In this document: positions 1 to 5,295 of the stretch, in pieces
Layout of the letters: the number at the start of each line of letters is the position of its first letter
Numbering within the stretch: the stretch's first letter is position 1
Origin: Clostridia bacterium
GTDB lineage: Bacteria > Bacillota_A > Clostridia > Oscillospirales > Acutalibacteraceae
DNA: 5,295 bases
Direction: 5' to 3'
Assembly (NCBI GenBank): GCA_024699005.1
Contig: JAILQN010000062.1
Coordinates: 1 to 5,295 of the forward strand
Made by a program: the position numbers and the translations under genes
The notes under the pieces: generated by a model
What the model was told of the DNA's origin: nothing
The model's input: only the letters and a program-made list of their open reading frames with translations
The model's database searches: none

Positions 1-540
1 GGTGTCCGGATGAACGGGTTTGCATCTTTTTGCGAGATCCTCGATCGTGAATCGCAGCCCTTCCGTTACCGCCGCAGTAAAGTCGGTGAACGCGTATTCG
101 CGCATAGTCTCAACGCCCGGGTAGTCGCGGTCTTCGGAAATGAAATCGGCAATAAAGAGGATAGAATCGAACGGCGTCATACCAGCTCTGCCCGTCGTGT
201 GCCACCTGACAGCGGAGATTATGTCCGAATCATCGACGCCGAGCTCACGCCGTATGAATTCGCTTCCCGCCATTGCGTGCCAGAGTTTGCGCGTTCTCAG
301 TTCAAGCTCGGTAGCCTCCGGGAAATACAGCTTCATGTATTCCTTAAGCTCCGGCTTCGGAGTGTCCTTGAGAATATCGTGAAGTATCCCCGCGGTGTAA
401 TGCTTTGCCGCGTCGCGCGCGGAAAATCCGTAATGTTCCGCGAGTTTTTTTGCACAAGCCGCGACGTTCATCGAGTGTTCGAATCTGTAATCCGAAAGCC
501 GCGAACGTATGGCTTCTATATAATATTTGTCGTCTTTCAT
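1..540 (-). CDS. yqeK: YqeK-family HD-domain dinucleoside-tetraphosphate hydrolase, 3' end cut by window edge
   Basis: The first 180 codons are visible and no stop is reached before the left edge; family members are about 190 residues, so only the last few codons should be missing. My translation shows the HD-superfamily metal-binding pattern: His22 in EHS, the HD doublet in GILHDILKD (His54, Asp55), His88 in LWHAM, His114 in RWHTTG and Asp132 in FIADFI. The stretch RWHTTGRAGM followed by ADFISEDRDYPGV is characteristic of YqeK rather than of generic HD hydrolases. The family is known to cleave Ap4A symmetrically to ADP and acts in the cytosol. The ATG start overlaps the nadD stop as ATGA, and a GGAG lies 8 nt upstream inside nadD, so translation is probably coupled. 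nadD-yqeK adjacency is common in Firmicutes. The product call is firm; a physiological role in stress or NAD turnover is inference. Confidence 0.93.
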   Translation of the reverse strand, partial: MKDDKYYIEAIRSRLSDYRFEHSMNVAACAKKLAEHYGFSARDAAKHYTAGILHDILKDTPKPELKEYMKLYFPEATELELRTRKLWHAMAGSEFIRRELGVDDSDIISAVRWHTTGRAGMTPFDSILFIADFISEDRDYPGVETMREYAFTDFTAAVTEGLRFTIEDLAKRCKPVHPDT

Positions 541-1145
541 TTATTCCGCTCCGTCCCGCGGGAGTCGATGAAGTATTTGACTTCGGGTGTGACGACGTCT
601 TTGATATCCTCGCCGTTTTTTATCATTTCTCTTATATCGGTGGAGGACAGTTCGTCCGGACGCATCGGAGAGATGATTATCTTATCCCTGTATGCTGCGA
701 GATATTTATCGGCGTAATCCGACATATCGTCATAGTCGTATTCTTCGTCGCGCATGAACGCGATTATACTGCACATGGACAGGATCGCCTTATAGCGGTA
801 CCATGTGTGGAACGTCATGAGCATATCGGACCCGATACACAGATAAAAATCGTCGTCGGGATACGATTCGCGCAAAGCCGTAAGAGTATCGACCGTATAG
901 CTTTTCTTGCCTTCACGTCTGATCTCGATATCCGATATTTCAAACACCGGATCGCTGAACGTCAGTTCGCACATCCTCATTCTTTCCCCGGGGGAGAAAA
1001 ATCTGCTGCCTTTTTTGTGCGGAGGGATGAGCGCGGGGATGATGAACACCTTATCAAGTGACGCAATACTTACAAACTCTCTCGCGATGCGCAGATGCCC
1101 GCGATGAGGCGGATCGAAGCTGCCGCCGAAAATACCTATTTTCAT
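537..1145 (-). CDS. nadD: Nicotinate-nucleotide adenylyltransferase
   Basis: A 202-residue protein, close to the usual 190-210. It joins nicotinate mononucleotide to the AMP part of ATP, giving deamido-NAD and pyrophosphate, the shared step of de novo and salvage NAD synthesis in the cytosol. The N-terminus MKIGIFGGSFDPPHRGH carries the nucleotidyltransferase GGSFDPxHxGH motif (His14, His17). PPHK follows at 41-44, SYTVDTL at 82-88, the IGSDML substrate-site segment near 104-109, and the C-terminal SSTDIR motif (ISSTxIR-type) at 167-172. The start is fixed by the canonical N-terminus. It overlaps the stop of the upstream glycosidase by ATGA, and I see no purine-rich Shine-Dalgarno sequence in the 20 nt before it, so expression probably depends on coupling to the upstream gene. 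Its own stop overlaps the yqeK start in the same way. No key motif is missing. Confidence 0.97.
   Translation of the reverse strand: MKIGIFGGSFDPPHRGHLRIAREFVSIASLDKVFIIPALIPPHKKGSRFFSPGERMRMCELTFSDPVFEISDIEIRREGKKSYTVDTLTALRESYPDDDFYLCIGSDMLMTFHTWYRYKAILSMCSIIAFMRDEEYDYDDMSDYADKYLAAYRDKIIISPMRPDELSSTDIREMIKNGEDIKDVVTPEVKYFIDSRGTERNK
549..552 (-). promoter_or_regulatory. Ribosome binding site of yqeK inside the nadD 3' end
   Basis: GGAG on the minus strand, 8 nt before the yqeK ATG. It supports the ATG at 540 as the start and lies entirely inside nadD codons. Confidence 0.6.
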
Positions 1146-3223
1146 GTCTGTTTATAGCAGAGTATTACTGCCTGCGGAGTATCGGTGAAACTGACGGCAT
1201 AACCTGCTTTCATAAGCGCGTCGCCGTTCAGCACGGTGATACTGTCGGGATCGTCATATGAATAGACGTTGTACGCGGTGTTTGTGTCGAGCCCGCTGAA
1301 TCTGGCAACAAACATATCTTCTCCGGATCTTCTGTAAACAAGAACGACGCCGCTTTCTTCATCGCCGAACTGCGTCGCGCAATACGGAGCGTTGATAGAA
1401 AGATCGGTAAGTGGGAATTCATTTTTGAGCATCTCGCCGCGGACGTCGGAATAATTATTGTAATCGGGCATATCATACGCACCGAAATACGACAATTCAA
1501 GAGGCATTATCGTCGATCTTGCCTGATACCCGTCAGCCAGCTTGATGACGGAACCGCTGACCGGCAGCCAGAGCCCGAGTCCCGCCGTCTGCACCTGATA
1601 AGCTTCCATAAGATCGGGCACGTCGAAACACTGATAGTCGGAACGCCACGCGGGAACGCTGCGGGAGCACATCTCGATATCGAGCCTTCTGCCTCCGGAC
1701 GCGCAGTTGTCTATCCTCAGTCCGGGGTTATCATCAACAAGAAAATCGAGATACTTGTAAAGATTGGTGACATAGTGGTTTTCGGTTAGACCGGTCACTC
1801 TGCCGTACAGCTTTCTGTCCCGAGCTTCCCAGAACACGTCGGTATCGGTGTTCATATCCTGGCGGTAGAAGCTCACTCCGTTTTCTTTTATCGAGGAACT
1901 GATAAACTCTTCCAGGTACGCGAGAGTTTCGTCGTCGGCGAGATTGATAAGGACGTCGCTCTTATCCTTCTTTTTGATAACGAAGCCGGGAGTAATCTGA
2001 CCGCGGAGCCATAAATCTGTATCTTTCGCGATCCTTTCGGGCTCGTACCAAAGAGTGAGACCGATGCCTTTTTCTTTGCCGAATTCGGCGAACTCGATAA
2101 TACCGTTCGGATACCTCGAGTCGACGGTGTATGTGCCGACGCTTTCGCTCCAATCGCCGTCGGTATACCAGCCGGCGTCCATCCAGAAATAATCTATCGT
2201 ATCAAGAAAGTCGGCGGGTATGATACCGACGTTGTCGAGTATCTCCTGTGTCGTTCGGGTAGACGTGGGTCCGGCGAGCTCGAAGAAATCGGTCACACCG
2301 GAATTATCGGGCATAACGCTTTCAAGCATCCATTGCCTGAAGTTCGTATATCCCTTAAGCGGATTAGCGTTACCGTAAAATCCCAGAGATACGGAAGGCG
2401 TTCTTATCTCTTCTCCTGCCGAAAGGGAAGCGGCCAAAGAGGCTTGTTTGACCTGCGCGGAAAGAGTATGATTGATCAGATCGGGAGTGTACCTGCAGAG
2501 CCATTCGCCCGTCCAGCCGACGGCAAGCGTGCAGCCGGAAACGCCGTCGTTAAGGTTGAAATACGGAAGATACTTCTGAGATGAAGTGCCTCCGATGCAG
2601 TCGAACGAAACGGGATTGAAGTATATTTCACGCGAGAGAAGATCGAAGTCGGCGTTCGTGTGGTTGCTGCCGCGGTTATAGTAAATGACGCTGTCGTCGG
2701 TTACCGGTATAACGGAATTGATCGGACTGAATTCACTGACGATCGCACTGTTTTTATCCGAAACGTTTTTAAGTGAAAGAGTCCAGCTGCAGATAGCTTT
2801 TTGGGGATATAAAACGGCGTCGACTGTTACTTCAAATTCACCGTCAGTCAAAGTTACAACTGTATTCTCGCCGCCTCTCTCGGAATACTTATCGGTAGTA
2901 CGGGAGCCGGTAAAAGTCCACTCGCTGAAATTTCGCCTGAGCGACTTTATACCGTAATTGAAGTCATAAGCGGGAAGACGCGATCTATCGGTCGATATCA
3001 CGTTGTTTTCGTACCAATCGCGGCAGATTTTCTTTTCTTCTTCCGTTACCGATAATGCGGAAGAATCGATACTTTCAAAAACAACGTTATCATGCGATAA
3101 GAAATAATTGATGTCGAGAATATCCTTGTCGATCTCTGCGCCGCGCACAAACATTGAAATAAGAGAAGTAAACACAGCTACGAAGACGGTGAACAGAGAA
3201 AGCATCTTCCTGAACATTGACAT
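1142..3223 (-). CDS. Secreted GH36-family alpha-galactosidase-like glycoside hydrolase
   Basis: A 693-residue protein. Residues 1-29 form an export signal: Arg5/Lys6, a hydrophobic run at 7-26, and a likely cut near VRGA/EID. The region up to about 300 is the N-terminal beta-sandwich expected of GH36, followed by a TIM barrel. Barrel motifs are FWMDAGW (346-352), LWYEPER (391-397), FYRQDMN (452-458), DNCASGGRR (505-513) and WRSDYQ (526-531). By family comparison Asp456 is the nucleophile and Asp529 the acid/base. The nucleophile loop reads RQDMN rather than the KWDxN of classical enzymes, which with WRSDYQ suggests a less-studied GH36 branch. The expected activity is release of terminal alpha-galactose from plant oligosaccharides or host glycans; the substrate is inferred. 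The first of two ATGs is chosen because GAGGTG lies 5 nt upstream. It heads the operon, is preceded by a strong promoter, and its stop overlaps the nadD start. Confidence 0.88.
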   Translation of the reverse strand: MSMFRKMLSLFTVFVAVFTSLISMFVRGAEIDKDILDINYFLSHDNVVFESIDSSALSVTEEEKKICRDWYENNVISTDRSRLPAYDFNYGIKSLRRNFSEWTFTGSRTTDKYSERGGENTVVTLTDGEFEVTVDAVLYPQKAICSWTLSLKNVSDKNSAIVSEFSPINSVIPVTDDSVIYYNRGSNHTNADFDLLSREIYFNPVSFDCIGGTSSQKYLPYFNLNDGVSGCTLAVGWTGEWLCRYTPDLINHTLSAQVKQASLAASLSAGEEIRTPSVSLGFYGNANPLKGYTNFRQWMLESVMPDNSGVTDFFELAGPTSTRTTQEILDNVGIIPADFLDTIDYFWMDAGWYTDGDWSESVGTYTVDSRYPNGIIEFAEFGKEKGIGLTLWYEPERIAKDTDLWLRGQITPGFVIKKKDKSDVLINLADDETLAYLEEFISSSIKENGVSFYRQDMNTDTDVFWEARDRKLYGRVTGLTENHYVTNLYKYLDFLVDDNPGLRIDNCASGGRRLDIEMCSRSVPAWRSDYQCFDVPDLMEAYQVQTAGLGLWLPVSGSVIKLADGYQARSTIMPLELSYFGAYDMPDYNNYSDVRGEMLKNEFPLTDLSINAPYCATQFGDEESGVVLVYRRSGEDMFVARFSGLDTNTAYNVYSYDDPDSITVLNGDALMKAGYAVSFTDTPQAVILCYKQT

Positions 3224-3228
3224 TTAAA

Positions 3229-3234
3229 CACCTC
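3229..3234 (-). promoter_or_regulatory. Ribosome binding site of the GH36 gene
   Basis: GAGGTG on the minus strand, 5 nt before the ATG at 3223. It favours this ATG over a second one two codons downstream. Confidence 0.8.
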
Positions 3235-3284
3235 ATTCTATTTTAGCGCAGAAATACAAGAAGCATAAGATAATTTAATTTAGT

Positions 3285-3313
3285 ATTATAATATATAAAT
3301 TAAAAAGTGTCAA
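3285..3313 (-). promoter_or_regulatory. Sigma-A promoter of the GH36-nadD-yqeK operon
   Basis: On the minus strand, TTGACA (3308-3313) and TATAAT (3285-3290) are separated by exactly 17 nt (3291-3307). Both boxes match the vegetative consensus. Transcription should start near 3278, giving a leader of about 55 nt. I saw no convincing LacI- or AraC-type operator or riboswitch fold in the leader, so nothing visible ties the operon to sugar induction. Confidence 0.85.
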
Positions 3314-3375
3314 GGATACAGATCGCCTTATAAACGCAGCCAAATAACTTTTTGCCTTCTTTTGTAAAATTTCAA

Positions 3376-3404
3376 TTGATTTTGATCCCCCGCGGTGTTA
3401 TTAT
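3376..3404 (+). promoter_or_regulatory. Probable promoter of tRNA-Leu
   Basis: TTGATT (3376-3381), a 17-nt spacer and TATTAT (3399-3404) lie just upstream of the tRNA. The start would fall near 3411, leaving almost no 5' leader. An overlapping AT-rich hexamer at 3401-3406 could serve as the -10 instead. It fires divergently from the glycosidase promoter about 60 bp away. Confidence 0.6.
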
Positions 3405-3412
3405 ATAAACAC

Positions 3413-3499
3413 GCCGGTGTGATGGAATTGGCAGACGTGCTGGACTCAAAATCCAGTCCTGGCGACAGGGTGCGGGTTCGACCCCCGCCACCGGCACCA
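3413..3499 (+). tRNA. tRNA-Leu (anticodon CAA)
   Basis: An 87-nt class II tRNA. The acceptor stem is GCCGGTG (3413-3419) with CACCGGC (3489-3495), followed by discriminator A and an encoded CCA. The anticodon stem CTGGA/TCCAG encloses the loop CTCAAAA, giving anticodon CAA at 3447-3449, which reads UUG. The long variable arm folds as CCTG-GCGA-CAGG (3458-3469), as expected for leucine. The T arm is GCGGG-TTCGACC-CCCGC (3472-3488). All stems pair without mismatch, so the gene looks functional. Confidence 0.97.
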
Positions 3500-3502
3500 C
3501 AT

Positions 3503-3547
3503 CGGTACGCAGGCTATGATACAATAGCTTGCGTACCGTTTCATTTT
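3503..3547 (+). terminator. Intrinsic terminator of tRNA-Leu
   Basis: CGGTACGCA (3503-3511) pairs with TGCGTACCG (3530-3538). The stem extends through one G-T wobble and GCTAT/ATAGC, about 15 bp in all, with the loop GATACA. It is followed by TTTCATTTT. It sits 4 nt after the tRNA CCA end, so it should end a monocistronic tRNA transcript. Confidence 0.85.
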
Positions 3548-3576
3548 ACCTGTGCTGAAAAGCCTTACTCCAAGGG

Positions 3577-3635
3577 AAAAGCGAGACGGGTGGGTTCATT
3601 TCAGAATCCCGCCTGTCGCGCTTTTTGTGTTTTAT
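3577..3635. terminator. Long hairpin with flanking A and T tracts, probable bidirectional terminator
   Basis: Arms 3577-3594 and 3608-3625 form an 18-position stem with one mismatch and two G-T wobbles around a 13-nt loop. The outer pairs are AAAA/TTTT. On the plus strand it runs on into TGTGTTTTA, and on the minus strand it ends in TTTT. The minus-strand direction would end the Cys-repeat gene that stops at 3696. The plus-strand direction would be a second stop behind the tRNA terminator. Its function is inferred from structure only. Confidence 0.6.
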
Positions 3636-3679
3636 GACATTATTATCGGATCGAGCGGATTCCCAAATTTGAACCCACC
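3589..3679. repeat. Imperfect inverted repeat overlapping the terminator hairpin
   Basis: GGTGGGTTCA plus GAATCC (3589-3598 and 3604-3609) recurs inverted as GGATTC plus TGAACCCACC (3657-3662 and 3670-3679), with inner spacers of 5 and 7 nt. The left copy covers the 3' part of one arm, the loop and the first bases of the other arm of the 3577-3625 hairpin, so the two foldings exclude each other. The sequence has no coding potential that I recognise. Together with the flanking hairpins it accounts for most of the 3500-3695 gap. Confidence 0.6.
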
Positions 3680-3691
3680 TCTATCTCTATA

Positions 3692-3722
3692 CTTTTCAAT
3701 TATTCATAGGAATAATTAAAAG
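3692..3722. repeat. AT-rich palindrome covering the end of the Cys-repeat gene
   Basis: CTTTT-(C)-AATTATTC, loop ATAG, then GAATAATT-AAAAG: 13 paired bases per side with one bulged C. The last codons and the TGA of the 413-codon gene lie inside it. Similarity of that protein to its own repeat unit ends where the palindrome begins. It has no T tract on the minus strand, so it is a weak terminator candidate at best. Confidence 0.65.
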
Positions 3723-4937
3723 GTATAAGTTGCCAGAGCTACAAGCCGGCTCGCAGTCAGCGGCCCTTGCGCCCGATAATTTCGTTTTTCCCGTATGGAC
3801 CGATGGCGCGTAGTCCGTGGTACGGATCTGCTTATCACCGCAAACTGCGCAGTATCTTTCCTCTTTTCCCTGATTTGCGCAGTCGGCGGAGATCACGGTC
3901 TGCCACTCGCCCCAGTTATGATCGACCGTGCGCGGAATTTTATTCGTTTCCGTCTTACCGCACACGACGCAGGTTCTCTCGCTCGTCCCCTGCGCGGTAC
4001 AGGTCGCGGGAGTTATAACCTTCCAGCTGCTGAAATCATGTCCCGTTGCCGGAACAGTCTCGCCCTTGACAAGCACCACTCCGCAGCCGGAACAGACCGT
4101 ATCGCCGCTATATCCCGCCGTATCACAGCCGGGATTTTTCGCTCCGGAGATCCTTGTTCTGCCGGTGTGTCTCGACGGGTTATACGGGAGTTTTCTGTTT
4201 TCCACTTCTCCGCAGACCGTACATATACGCTGTTCGGTTCCCTGGGCCGCGCAGGTGGACTCCGAAAGCGTGGTCCACTCGCCCCAGGAATGCCCTGCAG
4301 GAGGCACCGGCGTGCCGGGATCAATCACCGCTTTGCAATACGGACATACCGTCCTGCCGGACGTCCCCGCCTCCGTACATGTCGGCGCGATATCCTGCGT
4401 AACGGGGGCCGCCATATGCTGTTCGGGGTCAGTCACCAGAGAAACAGTATCGGACTTTCCGCAGTTCTGGCATGTCCTTGTGAGCGAACCGCGCACTATG
4501 CATGTCGCGCCATGTTCCACTGTCCACTCGCCCCAGTCGTGCCCCGTCGGAGGTATGACCTCGCCCGCAGACACAAAAGTATGCTCGTTATTCTCGTCGA
4601 AGCACATACTGCAGTACGTATCGCCGGTATAACCCGCCACAGTACACGTCGCGGGTTTATCGTTTTTAACGTACAACCCTCCGTGGATATCCGGATTTAC
4701 GCCGATACTGCGGTACTCGCATTTAAGGCACTGATTGCCGTTTGACAGGATATTCGTACAGCGCCGCATCTGCTCTCCGGGCAAACCGCAATTCCCGGGG
4801 TTGATCGTTACCCATTCCCCGAAACTATGCTTTCCGTCCGGGCAGTAAGAGACCGCCGCGAGAGCCTGACAGAAAAAAACTCCGATGACAAGGATCAGAG
4901 CTATAACGGTGATGACGGCTTTAAAACAGTGTTTCAT
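3696..4937 (-). CDS. Secreted Cys-rich tandem-repeat protein of unknown function, C-terminus apparently truncated
   Basis: A 413-residue protein. Lys2/Lys6, a hydrophobic stretch at 8-24 and the cleavage site ALA/A near residue 27 form a clear signal peptide. There is no lipobox at Cys23 (FFC). The mature part is a tandem array in which each unit carries C-x9/10-C-x2-C. First cysteines fall at 98, 146, 187, 229, 271, 313, 353 and 395, a spacing of 40-48 and mostly 42. Two unit types mostly alternate. One begins GH-x-WGEW and continues TC-x3-G-x3-R-x-C-x2-CG (37, 133, 216, 300, 340). The other reads PxC-x2-AG-x-SGxTVC-x2-C and ends IPxTGH (85, 174, 257, partial 381). I recognise this repeat style from secreted Clostridia proteins but know no function; Zn binding or disulfides are possible. 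There is no catalytic domain or wall anchor. The final unit lacks its last two cysteines. It has its own promoter and RBS. Confidence 0.85.
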   Translation of the reverse strand: MKHCFKAVITVIALILVIGVFFCQALAAVSYCPDGKHSFGEWVTINPGNCGLPGEQMRRCTNILSNGNQCLKCEYRSIGVNPDIHGGLYVKNDKPATCTVAGYTGDTYCSMCFDENNEHTFVSAGEVIPPTGHDWGEWTVEHGATCIVRGSLTRTCQNCGKSDTVSLVTDPEQHMAAPVTQDIAPTCTEAGTSGRTVCPYCKAVIDPGTPVPPAGHSWGEWTTLSESTCAAQGTEQRICTVCGEVENRKLPYNPSRHTGRTRISGAKNPGCDTAGYSGDTVCSGCGVVLVKGETVPATGHDFSSWKVITPATCTAQGTSERTCVVCGKTETNKIPRTVDHNWGEWQTVISADCANQGKEERYCAVCGDKQIRTTDYAPSVHTGKTKLSGARAADCEPACSSGNLYLLIIPMNN

Positions 4938-4944
4938 AATAATG

Positions 4945-4951
4945 CACCTCT
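4945..4951 (-). promoter_or_regulatory. Ribosome binding site of the Cys-repeat gene
   Basis: AGAGGTG on the minus strand, 7 nt before the ATG at 4937. It supports both the start and the strand of this gene. Confidence 0.8.
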
Positions 4952-4984
4952 GTGATAAATACTGCTTTCGCTATTTTCTATCTG

Positions 4985-5013
4985 ATAATAACATCTTAAC
5001 ACATATATGTAAA
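4985..5013 (-). promoter_or_regulatory. Sigma-A promoter of the Cys-repeat gene
   Basis: On the minus strand, TTTACA (5008-5013), a 17-nt spacer and TATTAT (4985-4990). The start would fall near 4978, giving a leader of about 40 nt. It lies directly behind the terminator of the upstream gene, so the Cys-repeat gene is probably transcribed alone. Confidence 0.7.
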
Positions 5014-5020
5014 GAATATT

Positions 5021-5062
5021 ACAAAAGGCTGTAAAAAACCGCGTTTTTCACAGCCTCTTTTT
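5021..5062 (-). terminator. Intrinsic terminator behind the right-edge gene
   Basis: AGGCTGT (5026-5032) pairs with ACAGCCT (5050-5056). After one mismatch, AAAAAC pairs with GTTTTT around a 3-nt loop. On the minus strand it ends in TTTTGTAATATT. The plus strand has a TCTTTTTTC tract, so it could work both ways, but no plus-strand gene leads into it. It begins one base after the TGA of the possible shifted tail at 5063-5065 and about 60 nt after the in-frame stop at 5124. Confidence 0.75.
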
Positions 5063-5140
5063 TCAATCTTTTACGTCAATATACTGCCGCGACAGATCAA
5101 TCTGAGGACCATTCCCGGCGCTGTCAGGCTCCGGGGCCGC
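5063..5140 (-). other. Possible +1-frame C-terminal tail of the right-edge gene
   Basis: If one base is skipped near 5141, just after the codons for LNYSY, the reading continues in the +1 frame for 25 sense codons: AAPEPDSAGNGP, then QIDLSRQYIDVKD, then TGA. The tail is Ala/Pro-rich like a linker, uses codons much like its neighbours and ends at the base of the terminator hairpin. It may be the original C-terminus lost to a frameshift, a sequence error, or chance. It is not a separate gene: I see no start codon or RBS for it. Confidence 0.35.
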
Positions 5141-5295
5141 GGTAGGAGTAATTTAGCCTGCCGTAGGGCGCGCTCTCGCCGCGGGTATAGAACGAATAAA
5201 CGTCCCCCTCAGTGTAATTATCCGCCCATTTGAACGTGAACTCTGCCGCATCTCCAGCAGAAATACCGAGAGCGTTTTTGGGCACCTTCAGCATA
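5124..5295 (-). CDS. C-terminal fragment of a probable secreted protein (carbohydrate-related C-terminal domain type)
   Basis: 56 codons before the TGA at 5124-5126; the gene enters from the right edge, so its start is unseen. The first visible codon is ATG, but it is probably internal because no RBS or upstream context is available. The segment EFTFKWADNYTEGDVYSFY, ending in APYGRLNYSY, matches a C-terminal motif I associate with large secreted Clostridia proteins, often glycosidases or other carbohydrate-acting enzymes, in which FKWADN and GRxNxxY sit at the very end. That assignment is from memory and cannot name an enzyme. After LNYSY the frame adds RGPGA and stops. The homologous motif usually sits within a few residues of the end, so this stop could be natural, but the +1 frame carries a plausible tail. 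Confidence 0.7.
   Translation of the reverse strand, partial: MLKVPKNALGISAGDAAEFTFKWADNYTEGDVYSFYTRGESAPYGRLNYSYRGPGA

Noticed and set aside
10..717. 235-codon open frame on the plus strand over yqeK and nadD
   Set aside because: It is antisense to two genes with full motif support and shows no recognisable domain.
405..1061. 218-codon open frame on the plus strand over nadD
   Set aside because: It is the shadow of nadD; the minus frame carries all nucleotidyltransferase motifs.
3229..3284. Riboswitch or T-box in the glycosidase leader
   Set aside because: The leader is only about 55 nt, AT-rich and without a stable stem or conserved box.
3395..3637. 80-codon open frame running through the tRNA
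   Set aside because: It reads through a complete tRNA-Leu and its terminator, so it cannot be a real protein gene.
3413..3640. Integration site at the tRNA 3' end
   Set aside because: The GGGTTC...CCCGCC stretch at 3592-3612 resembles a T arm, but it does not duplicate the tRNA end and no integrase gene is present.
3681..3692. CTCTAT tandem duplicate
   Set aside because: Only two copies of a hexamer; too short to be more than chance.
3795..4745. 316-codon open frame on the plus strand opposite the Cys-repeat gene
   Set aside because: It is rich in Arg and scattered Cys without family features, and has no RBS or promoter. The minus strand has a signal peptide, regular repeats, RBS and promoter. 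The open frame follows from the GC-biased repeat codons.

Overview
The window looks like a stretch of a low-to-mid GC Firmicutes genome, most likely a gut-type Clostridia (inference). The evidence is the nadD-yqeK pair, AGGAGG-like ribosome binding sites, sigma-A promoters with 17-nt spacers, a CCA-encoding tRNA-Leu, and secreted proteins built from Cys-rich tandem repeats. Every protein gene lies on the minus strand; the only convincing plus-strand gene is the tRNA.

Layout in minus-strand transcription order, right to left. (1) 5124-5295 is the C-terminal end of a protein gene that enters from the right edge. A possible frameshifted tail reaches 5063, and a hairpin terminator follows at 5021-5062. 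(2) A promoter (4985-5013) and a Shine-Dalgarno sequence (4945-4951) drive a 413-codon gene (3696-4937). Its product is a secreted protein made of about eight ~42-residue units, each with a C-x9/10-C-x2-C signature. Its last unit is incomplete and stops at an AT-rich palindrome. (3) 3500-3700 has no protein gene but holds three inverted-repeat structures, at least two of them terminator-like. (4) tRNA-Leu(CAA) lies on the plus strand at 3413-3499, between its own promoter and a strong terminator. (5) Divergent from the tRNA, a consensus promoter (TTGACA-17-TATAAT) starts a three-gene operon: a secreted GH36-type alpha-galactosidase (1142-3223), nadD (537-1145) and yqeK (1-540, cut by the left edge). 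Both junctions are 4-nt ATGA stop/start overlaps.

The nadD and yqeK pair is a normal housekeeping arrangement: NAD biosynthesis next to an HD-domain dinucleoside-polyphosphate hydrolase. The unusual part is that their visible promoter lies in front of an exported glycoside hydrolase, with translational coupling at both junctions. I found no CRISPR array, transposase or phage gene. The best candidates for something new are the Cys-repeat secreted protein with its broken C-terminus, the alternative pairing in the 3577-3680 non-coding segment, and the possible +1 shift at the end of the right-edge gene.
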